The translations under genes and the position numbers were made by a program. Shown piece after piece: positions 33,964 to 40,373 of a DNA stretch of 40,373 nucleotides. Under the pieces are notes generated by a model. The model was given only the letters and a program-made list of their open reading frames with translations. It ran no database searches and was not told where the DNA came from. The number at the start of each line of letters is the position of its first letter. The stretch's first letter is position 1. The DNA is from Defluviitalea phaphyphila (GTDB lineage Bacteria > Bacillota > Clostridia > Lachnospirales > Defluviitaleaceae): assembly GCF_001466305.1 (NCBI RefSeq), contig NZ_JWID01000014.1, forward strand, positions 1 through 40,373. Direction: 5' to 3'.

Positions 33964-34945
33964 ACTTTTGTTTTTCTACTTCTCTCCAGTAATGACAAGC
34001 AACATAATGTCCTGGTTTTACTTCCTCAAAATTTGGTCTTTCCATTTTACATTTCTCTGTTGCCATAGAACAACGATCTGCAAATTTACACCCTTTAGGT
34101 GGATTAATAGGACTTGGTACATCCCCTTTTAAAACAATTCTTTGTCTTTCTCTTTGTACTTTTGGATCTGGAATAGGAATTGCAGATAAAAGTGCTTTAG
34201 TATAAGGATGTAATGTATTTTCATATAATTCATCACTATCTGCTAGTTCCATCATAGATCCTAAGTACATTACAGCTATTCTATCAGATATATATCTTAC
34301 CATTGATAAATCATGGGCTATAAATAAATAAGTAAGCCCCATTTTCTTTTGTAAATCTTCCAATAAATTTACAACCTGTGCTTGAATGGATACATCTAAA
34401 GCAGAAATAGGTTCATCACATACAATAAATTCAGGATTTACTGCAAGAGCCCTAGCAATTCCTATTCTTTGTCTTTGACCACCACTAAATTCATGAGGAA
34501 ATCTATTAGCATGTTCTTTATTTAACCCTACTAATTCAAGAAGTTCTTGAATACGTTTTTTCCTTTCTTCTCCTTTTAATAAATTATGGACATCTATTCC
34601 TTCTGCTATAATATTAGATACTAACATTCTAGGATTTAAAGAAGCATAAGGGTCTTGAAAAATCATTTGAGCCCTCTTTGTAAATTCTTTCTTTTGTTTT
34701 CCTTTTAATTTATATATATCTATTCCATCAAATTCTACACTTCCACCATCTGCTTTATATATATTAATAATAGTTCTCCCTGTAGTTGACTTACCACAAC
34801 CAGATTCTCCAACTAATCCTAAAGTCTCTCCCCTATATATATCAAAAGAAATATCATCAACTGCTTTTAAATAAACATTTTTATCTACTTCAAAATACTT
34901 TTTTAAATTTCTTACTTTAACCAAAACTTCTTTATTTTTACTCAT
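33962..34945 (-). CDS. oppF: Oligopeptide ABC transporter ATPase OppF
   Basis: A 327-residue ABC ATPase. Walker A GESGCGKST (46-54), Q-loop MIFQDPYASLNPR, signature FSGGQRQRIGIARAL, Walker B FIVCDEPISALDV and H-loop FIAHDLSMV are intact. The C-terminal oligopeptide-type extension includes GCKFADRCSMATEKC and HYVACHYW, a Cys set seen in many Opp/Dpp ATPases. Pairs with OppD to drive peptide import. Last gene of the opp operon, 17 bases after oppD. Confidence 0.95.
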   Translation of the reverse strand: MSKNKEVLVKVRNLKKYFEVDKNVYLKAVDDISFDIYRGETLGLVGESGCGKSTTGRTIINIYKADGGSVEFDGIDIYKLKGKQKKEFTKRAQMIFQDPYASLNPRMLVSNIIAEGIDVHNLLKGEERKKRIQELLELVGLNKEHANRFPHEFSGGQRQRIGIARALAVNPEFIVCDEPISALDVSIQAQVVNLLEDLQKKMGLTYLFIAHDLSMVRYISDRIAVMYLGSMMELADSDELYENTLHPYTKALLSAIPIPDPKVQRERQRIVLKGDVPSPINPPKGCKFADRCSMATEKCKMERPNFEEVKPGHYVACHYWREVEKQK

Positions 34946-34962
34946 TTATTTCACCTCCTCTT

Positions 34963-35973
34963 TTAAGCCCTTTTTATTGGATTTTCTACTTTAGGAGCTT
35001 GTTCATGATTAAGCCAACAAGCAGAATAATGATTTTTCCCTACTTCAAACTGTGGAGGCATTCTTTTTTTACAAATTTCCATAGCATATTCACATCTATC
35101 TGCAAAAGGACATCCTTTTGGTGGAGAAAATAAATCAGGAGGAGTTCCTTCAATAGAATCTAATCTACTATTTTCTTTTTTAATATCTAATCTAGGAACT
35201 GATTTTAATAATCCCCATGTATAAGGATGTCTAGACTCATAAAAAATTTGATCTGTAGTTCCATGCTCTACTATCTTACCTCCATACATAACTACTATTC
35301 TTTGAGCTGCGTCTGCTACAACTCCTAAATCATGAGTGATTAATATTATTGATGTTTTTATCTTGTTTTGCAAATCTTTCATCAAATCTAATATTTGAGC
35401 TTGAATAGTTACATCTAATGCTGTTGTTGGTTCATCAGCAATTAATATCTGAGGATTACATACTAATGCAATAGCTATCATAGCTCTTTGCCTCATTCCT
35501 CCTGAAAACTGATGAGGATATTCATTGAACCTCTTTTCAGGATTGGGGATTTGAACCATACGAAGCATTTTTAAAGCTATTTCTTTTGCTTCTTTTCCCT
35601 TTACTTTTTGATGTTTTTTTAAACCTTCCATAATCTGTTTCCCCACCGTCATAGTTGGGTTTAAAGACGTCATAGGATCTTGGAAAATCATTCCTATATG
35701 ACTTCCTCTTATTTTTTGCATCTCTTTTTCTTTTTTTTCTAATATATTTTCTCCATTAAGCAATATTTGCCCGCCTTTATATCTAACTGGAGGTTCTGGA
35801 TTTAATCTCATAATAGATTTGGCTGTTACTGATTTCCCAGAACCTGATTCTCCTACAATAGCTAAGGTTTGTCCTTCATATAAATCAAAAGATACATCTC
35901 TTACAGCTTGTACTTCTCCAGCGTAGGTATCAAAAGATACTTCTAAATTTTTAACTTCTAGTATTTTTTTCAC
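34963..35973 (-). CDS. oppD: Oligopeptide ABC transporter ATPase OppD
   Basis: A 336-residue ABC ATPase. Walker A GESGSGKS (41-48), Q-loop MIFQDPMTSLNPT, signature FSGGMRQRAMIAIAL, Walker B LIADEPTTALDV and H-loop LITHDLGVV are intact, with the C-terminal Opp extension (GCPFADRCEYAMEIC, SACWL). GTG at 35973 is preferred because AGGAGGT ends 7 bases before it; another GTG at 35982 overlaps that ribosome binding site. The oppC stop TAG is part of this ribosome binding site, so translation is probably coupled. Confidence 0.94.
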   Translation of the reverse strand: MKKILEVKNLEVSFDTYAGEVQAVRDVSFDLYEGQTLAIVGESGSGKSVTAKSIMRLNPEPPVRYKGGQILLNGENILEKKEKEMQKIRGSHIGMIFQDPMTSLNPTMTVGKQIMEGLKKHQKVKGKEAKEIALKMLRMVQIPNPEKRFNEYPHQFSGGMRQRAMIAIALVCNPQILIADEPTTALDVTIQAQILDLMKDLQNKIKTSIILITHDLGVVADAAQRIVVMYGGKIVEHGTTDQIFYESRHPYTWGLLKSVPRLDIKKENSRLDSIEGTPPDLFSPPKGCPFADRCEYAMEICKKRMPPQFEVGKNHYSACWLNHEQAPKVENPIKRA

Positions 35974-35985
35974 AAATATCACCTC

Positions 35986-37272
35986 CTACTTTCTAAGTCT
36001 TGGGTCAAGAGCATCTCTTAATCCATCTCCTAATAAATTAAAAGCAAACATAGTTAAACTAATAGCAATTGCTGGTATTAATAATTGATGTGGAAATTGT
36101 CTAAAAATCTTAGCTCCCTGATTTGCAAGAACTCCCCAAGAAGCATAAGGGACAGGAACTCCTAATCCTATAAAACTTAAAAATGCTTCAGCAAAAATCA
36201 TTTTTGGAATCATCATAGTCATATTAACAATAATAGGTCCCATAGTATTAGGAATAAGATGTTTTAAAATTATCCTTTTTGCATCAGCTCCTAAGGTTTG
36301 TGCAGCTATAACATATTCTGAATGTTTAAGTCTCATTACTTCTCCCCTAACAATACGGGCTGTTCCCATCCATCCCGTTGCAATAAGAACTATCATAATA
36401 GGTTTTATTCCTGGGTCCATAAATGTTAATAATAATATGGTATAAAGCATATCAGGTACTGTCATTAACACTTCAATTATACGCATTAAAATGTCGTCGA
36501 TTCTTCCTCCTAAATAACCTGAAATTCCTCCATAGAATATTCCAAAAATAGATGTCACAAATACTGATATAAATGCAATAAAGAAAGATATTCTACCACC
36601 TTCCCAAAGGCGAGTAAATAAATCTCTTCCAAATTCATCTGTACCAAACCAATGTTTAGAATTAAACCATTTTTCTCCTTTAGTTTCTACAATAAGACTA
36701 GAACCTTTCTTTTTAAAACTAATTCCCCTAAAATCTGGGTCATCAGCTAAAATCTTTTCTCCTTCAGCATTTAATTTATCAATAATACTACTCCATGTAT
36801 CTGTACTAACTACATCCACAGTAAGTATATATTCCTTTTTATCTCCTTGCCAAGATTCTTCTGATTCCTTACCAATTTTAAAACTTATTTCTCCTGTAGA
36901 TTTAAGTTTTACATTTTTAAAAGTTATTTCAGTTTTACGATAATTAGATGTATACTTTTCATATTCAAAAACATCATTGGACAAAAGCGAAATACTTCTA
37001 GCATTACTCATAATTGTCACTTGATTTTGTTCTAATAAATTTTGCTTTTCATAGGTATAACCATATAAAGATTTTGTTATAATAGGTCCTACTAAAGACA
37101 TTATTATTAGTATAATTAAAATCCAAAATGATGCCATAGCTACTTTATTTTTCTTTAATCTTCTATATGCATCTTTCCAATAGGATAAACTAGGTCTTTT
37201 TATTTCTTGAGATGCTTGTAAATTTTTCCCCACATGTTTAAAATCATTCTTATCTAACTGTATATTTTCCAT
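35986..37272 (-). CDS. oppC: Oligopeptide ABC transporter permease OppC with a large loop insertion
   Basis: A 428-residue permease, about 120 residues longer than typical OppC. The cytosolic N-terminus and TM1 (about 47-67) are normal. Residues about 85-203 are a hydrophilic, largely beta-predicted insertion on the outer face, after which the standard segment HWFGTDEFGRDLFTRL, five membrane helices and the coupling loop (EYVIAAQTLGADAKRIILKHLIPN) resume. No Cys or known motif stands out in the insertion. It forms the channel with OppB. The gene abuts oppB; its ribosome binding site AAGGAGGG is made from the last codons of oppB. Function of the extra domain is unknown. Confidence 0.92.
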   Translation of the reverse strand: MENIQLDKNDFKHVGKNLQASQEIKRPSLSYWKDAYRRLKKNKVAMASFWILIILIIMSLVGPIITKSLYGYTYEKQNLLEQNQVTIMSNARSISLLSNDVFEYEKYTSNYRKTEITFKNVKLKSTGEISFKIGKESEESWQGDKKEYILTVDVVSTDTWSSIIDKLNAEGEKILADDPDFRGISFKKKGSSLIVETKGEKWFNSKHWFGTDEFGRDLFTRLWEGGRISFFIAFISVFVTSIFGIFYGGISGYLGGRIDDILMRIIEVLMTVPDMLYTILLLTFMDPGIKPIMIVLIATGWMGTARIVRGEVMRLKHSEYVIAAQTLGADAKRIILKHLIPNTMGPIIVNMTMMIPKMIFAEAFLSFIGLGVPVPYASWGVLANQGAKIFRQFPHQLLIPAIAISLTMFAFNLLGDGLRDALDPRLRK

Positions 37273-38202
37273 TTATTTCCCTCCTTTCTTCGATACTCTA
37301 AGTCTTGGGTCAATAAAGCCATATGCAAGATCTACTGCTAACATTGAAAGAATAATTAATGTAGCATAAAAAATGGTGATTCCCATAATCATAGGATAAT
37401 CTTTTTCCCAAATAGTTGATACAAAATATTCTCCCAACCCTGCAACAGCAAAAATTTTCTCAACAACAATAGACCCTGTAATAAGAGCAGCAAATAAAGG
37501 CCCTAAAATTGTAATTATAGGCATAATAGCATTTCTTAGTACATGCTTCCATACAATTTGAACTTTGGATAATCCCTTTGATTTAGCTGTACTAATATAA
37601 TCTTGCCCTAAAACTTCTAAAGTAGTCGTTCTCATTAATCTAGAAATTGTAGCTAAAGAACTTAAACCAAGAGTAAGTGATGGAAGAACAAGAGATAATT
37701 GAGTCTTATCTACAGTCACGGGAAACCATCCTAGTTTTACTCCAAAAAAATATGCTAAAATTGGTCCTAAAATAATAGATGGTATGGATACTCCAATAAT
37801 AGCAATAAAAATAGATAAATAATCCCAGGTTTTTTGGTGATTAAGAGCTGCAATAACTCCTAAAAGCAATCCAAATACAAGTGCAATAACTAAAGCTCTC
37901 CATCCAAGGGAAAAAGACTTAGGAAAACTTGTTTTAATCATATCTTTTACAGAACGCCCTGGATATTTCATAGAAGTTCCTAAATCCCCTTTTATTAAAT
38001 TTTTCATATAAATTACATATTGTTCACTAAGAGGTTTGTCTAATCCATATTTTTCCCTTAAAGCTTGTTTTACTTCTGGCTTTAATTTAGGATCTGTGAA
38101 AGGGTCATTGGGAAGTGCATGCATTAAAATAAATGTAAGAGTTGATATAACCCATAGGGTAGCAACTGCCATAAGAAGTCTTTTAATAATATATCTAAGC
38201 AT
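37273..38202 (-). CDS. oppB: Oligopeptide ABC transporter permease OppB
   Basis: A 309-residue permease with the usual OppB N-terminus (YIIKRLLMAVATLWVISTLT, HALPNDPF), six membrane helices and the EAA loop (QDYISTAKSKGLSKVQIVWKHVLRNA). It ends FIDPRLRVSKKGGK. AGGAGG supports the ATG. It follows oppA after a 129-base gap that contains a large hairpin, and it precedes oppC with no gap. Confidence 0.95.
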   Translation of the reverse strand: MLRYIIKRLLMAVATLWVISTLTFILMHALPNDPFTDPKLKPEVKQALREKYGLDKPLSEQYVIYMKNLIKGDLGTSMKYPGRSVKDMIKTSFPKSFSLGWRALVIALVFGLLLGVIAALNHQKTWDYLSIFIAIIGVSIPSIILGPILAYFFGVKLGWFPVTVDKTQLSLVLPSLTLGLSSLATISRLMRTTTLEVLGQDYISTAKSKGLSKVQIVWKHVLRNAIMPIITILGPLFAALITGSIVVEKIFAVAGLGEYFVSTIWEKDYPMIMGITIFYATLIILSMLAVDLAYGFIDPRLRVSKKGGK

Positions 38203-38275
38203 ATTTCCCCTCCTATCTGTAATATAATTTTAAAAGTTTTAAATTTCATTAAAATCAAAAAAATTTTTCATATTA

Positions 38276-38307
38276 AGAAAGGTATATGTATATACATATA
38301 CCTTTCT
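38276..38307 (-). terminator. Perfect palindromic hairpin between oppA and oppB
   Basis: A 32-base perfect palindrome (half AGAAAGGTATATGTAT) lies 24 bases after the oppA stop. On the minus strand it is followed by TTAATATG rather than a U-run, so it looks like a leaky terminator or 3' stabiliser that lets oppA be made in excess over the permease genes. Confidence 0.65.
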
Positions 38308-38331
38308 CTGGTATTTGGTTAGTAAATATAT

Positions 38332-40173
38332 TTATTCTTGTTCTGCATTTTTTGCAGCCATGTCAATATCTGCCCAATAGAAATCAGTAGTAGAACCTAC
38401 TCCTCTTATTACAACTCCAGACACATAGTTTTTAAAAGTAAAATGAACATTTCTAAAATATTGTGGTGCTATAACTGCATCTTCTATAAGAATTTTTTCT
38501 GCATCATACATATATTGAATACGTTTAGCAGGGTCTGTTTCTGTTTTAGCTGCTTCAATTAATTTATCATAATCTGGATTACTATATCCACCACTATTAT
38601 TAGGATTTCCAGTTTGGAATAAATCTAAGAAAGTCATCGCATCTGGGTAGTCTGGACCCCATCCAGAACTTGACATAGCAAAATCGCCACTTTGAAGTCT
38701 TGATAATCTTTCTCCCCATGGTAGTGGAATAAGATTTACATTAATTCCAATTTCCTTCCAGTCAGCTTGGAATTTTTCAGCTATTTTTTGTTCTATGTCT
38801 GAATCTCCAATTAGGAAATCAATAGCTGGAAGTTCTGTCATTCCAAGTTCTTCAAGTCCTGCTTCTAAATATTCCTTAGCTTTTTCTTTATTATTATCTT
38901 CAAATAGTTCCATTCCATTTTCTTCACGGAAAGTTTTTTCAAGCCCTGGGAAAAGTTTTGGAATAACAGCTAAAGCTGGTTCATCCCCTATATTTATTTT
39001 TTCAACAAAGCTAGTTCTATCCATAGCATACATTATAGCTTTACGAATATTTGCGTTAGACATAATAGGATCATTATGATTAAATTCTGTATAGAACACA
39101 GCAAAATCAGGACGATTAATAAGTGGTTGTAAATTTAATTCATTTAATGTAGCCATATCTTCAAAATCAGGTACATCATTAGCCTGAATTGCTGAACCGT
39201 CTAATTTTCCTGTTTTTAAAAGGTTAGTTCTTGTTTCTACATTATCAACAATTTTTAAGTTAATTACATCTATATTTATATTATCCTTATTCCAATAATT
39301 CTCATTTTTAACTAATTTAAAGTAATCATTGTGAGCCCATTCTTCAACTTTCCAAGGACCATTACCCATAAGTCCTGTTGCCTCAATACCATATTCATTT
39401 GATGCCATTTTTTCATTATAAAAATCTTCTCTTGCTGGTGCATATACAGCAAATGCTGTTAAACTTGGGAAATATGGTGCAGGAACACCAACAGTGATTT
39501 TAATGTTATTTCCTTCTGCTACAGCTTTTACATTGTTCCAAAGCTCGTCCTTTTTAGCTTGGAATTCATTTAATTCTTCTTCTGTCATATTTTCTATACG
39601 AGCATCTTGTTCTTCTTCACTAAGATCAGCAAAACTAGGATCTTTTTCTGTTAAGAAAGCACTTTTATCATATGCTGCATATTCGTCTGCTCCTTCAATA
39701 TATTCATATATTAGGAAGCTATATGCTCCAGAAGTATCAATGGCATTTCTCCATGCAAAAAAGAAATCATCTGCTGTGACAGGAGTTCCATCAGCCCATT
39801 TTGCATCTTCTCTTAATTCAAAAGTATAAGTGTTAGTTGCTTCATCATAAGTATATCCTTTAGCAACTCCTGGCTCTAAACTAGAGTCATCCTTACCAAA
39901 TCTTAATAAACCTTCCATAAACATATTTTCTACAAAAAGGTCTGGTTGTCCCCACATTTGTTGAGGGTCTAAAGTTTGAGGTTCAGAAGATAAATAATAA
40001 TCTAAAACCTTTTCTCCTTCAAATTCTGTATTTTGTTCTTCTTGTTGTTCTGATTGTTCTTGAGCTTCTCCAACAGTGCCTTCATCTTCATCTTTAGCTC
40101 CACAGCCTGTTAAAGCTACTCCTCCAATCATTACAACAGCTAAGATCATAGCCCATAATTTTTTAAAACTCAT
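38332..40173 (-). CDS. oppA: Oligopeptide-binding lipoprotein OppA
   Basis: A 613-residue family 5 extracellular solute-binding lipoprotein. The signal peptide ends in the lipobox LTGC (C24), followed by an acidic Glu/Gln-rich linker (about 27-55). Family 5 landmarks include EPQTLDPQQMWG, YTFELREDAKWADGTPVTADDF and ADWKEIGINVNL; DYPDAMTFLDLFQ and GGYSNPDYDKLI lie near the end. It captures peptides for OppBCDF. It is longer than typical (~540) mainly through an acidic segment around residues 165-210. GAGGAGG lies before the ATG, and a strong promoter is present. Confidence 0.94.
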   Translation of the reverse strand: MSFKKLWAMILAVVMIGGVALTGCGAKDEDEGTVGEAQEQSEQQEEQNTEFEGEKVLDYYLSSEPQTLDPQQMWGQPDLFVENMFMEGLLRFGKDDSSLEPGVAKGYTYDEATNTYTFELREDAKWADGTPVTADDFFFAWRNAIDTSGAYSFLIYEYIEGADEYAAYDKSAFLTEKDPSFADLSEEEQDARIENMTEEELNEFQAKKDELWNNVKAVAEGNNIKITVGVPAPYFPSLTAFAVYAPAREDFYNEKMASNEYGIEATGLMGNGPWKVEEWAHNDYFKLVKNENYWNKDNINIDVINLKIVDNVETRTNLLKTGKLDGSAIQANDVPDFEDMATLNELNLQPLINRPDFAVFYTEFNHNDPIMSNANIRKAIMYAMDRTSFVEKINIGDEPALAVIPKLFPGLEKTFREENGMELFEDNNKEKAKEYLEAGLEELGMTELPAIDFLIGDSDIEQKIAEKFQADWKEIGINVNLIPLPWGERLSRLQSGDFAMSSSGWGPDYPDAMTFLDLFQTGNPNNSGGYSNPDYDKLIEAAKTETDPAKRIQYMYDAEKILIEDAVIAPQYFRNVHFTFKNYVSGVVIRGVGSTTDFYWADIDMAAKNAEQE

Positions 40174-40225
40174 TATTAAATCCTCCTCTTTAAGTATTAT
40201 TTAAAACTAGCAAAAAACAAAGTAT

Positions 40226-40254
40226 AGTATACCACTAAATTTAGTATTTTGCAA
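40226..40254 (-). promoter_or_regulatory. opp operon promoter with a palindromic spacer
   Basis: On the minus strand TTGCAA (40249-40254) and TATACT (40226-40231) are separated by exactly 17 bases. The spacer holds the perfect 12-base palindrome ACTAAATTTAGT (40234-40245), a plausible operator. The leader to oppA is about 45 bases. Confidence 0.7.
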
Positions 40255-40338
40255 TTTATAATTTATTTCCTATCAAAATATTTTATTTTGGTTCGTTGTA
40301 AAATTAAATGCAACAGATAAAAAAATATAAAAAAATAA

Positions 40339-40371
40339 TTGACAACCATAGTGAGAAATCATGTATGATTT
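40339..40371 (+). promoter_or_regulatory. Possible outward promoter with an overlapping dyad at the window edge
   Basis: On the plus strand TTGACA (40339-40344) and TATGAT (40364-40369) are 19 bases apart, longer than ideal. The dyad AAATCA-N4-TGATTT (40356-40371) overlaps the -10 and could be an operator. Any gene driven by it lies beyond the window. Confidence 0.35.
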
Positions 40372-40373
40372 AG

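Noticed and set aside
38795-39829. Two plus-strand open frames (94 and 111 codons) inside oppA
   Set aside because: Same antisense composition effect; oppA is intact and strongly supported on the other strand.
1-40373. CRISPR arrays, tRNA/rRNA genes, insertion sequences, phage or defence islands
   Set aside because: No spaced direct repeats, RNA gene sequences, transposase or integrase motifs or terminal repeats were seen; gene content and codon use are uniform and mostly core.

Overview
The window reads as a contiguous piece of a very AT-rich, low-GC Gram-positive chromosome from an endospore-forming anaerobe of the Clostridia/Tissierellia type. The evidence is an alpha/beta-type small acid-soluble spore protein gene, a LonB protease gene with a forespore-type promoter, a GerMN-domain gene, dense AGGAGG ribosome binding sites, frequent GTG/TTG starts, and clostridial-style neighbourhoods (yerC-pcrA-ligA, tig-clpP-clpX-lonB-lonA-engB, rph-rdgB-yfcE). 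The species cannot be fixed from sequence alone. Almost every gene is on the minus strand, so the biological reading order runs from high to low coordinates.

Layout in transcription order. 40373-33962: oligopeptide ABC importer oppA-oppB-oppC-oppD-oppF, with a clear promoter before oppA and a large hairpin between oppA and oppB. 33907-32673: a plus-strand orphan gene, a SASP gene and a DUF503 gene. 32505-23735: protein quality control (tig, clpP, clpX, lonB, a GNAT acetyltransferase, lonA) and the ribosome-assembly GTPase engB. 23627-20238: PspC-domain protein, small coiled-coil protein, DUF4364 regulator-like gene, TIGR01212 radical SAM gene, GT2 glycosyltransferase and an unknown plus-strand gene. 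19971-11054: a complete phosphate-starvation locus (phoP, phoR, a broken chemoreceptor gene, pstS, pstC, pstA, pstB, phoU). 10935-5190: PHP hydrolase, yerC, pcrA, a small gene and ligA. 5172-4993: a small Cys-rich plus-strand protein. 4796-82: a modular cell-wall amidase, GerMN protein, rph, rdgB and a YfcE-type phosphodiesterase. No intergenic stretch exceeds 300 bases. No rRNA, tRNA, CRISPR array, insertion sequence or prophage was seen.

How it fits together. PhoR-PhoP would sense phosphate limitation and act on the five-repeat, 11-bp-period Pho box before pstS to raise PstSCAB uptake, with PhoU as brake. A weaker Pho-box-like array precedes a methyl-accepting chemotaxis gene that now carries two frameshifts. 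Tig/ClpXP/LonA/LonB cover folding and proteolysis; lonA has a strong promoter overlapped by a CtsR-like tandem heptad. lonB and the SASP gene share a TAATA-N17-CATAMTA promoter, consistent with forespore expression.

The window is mostly housekeeping, and I did not find a convincing new multi-gene system. The most useful leads are regulatory and small-scale: the terminator in the phoP leader, the decayed Pho-linked chemoreceptor, the large extracytoplasmic insertion in OppC, the hairpin masking the yerC ribosome binding site, and three unrecognised small or orphan genes.
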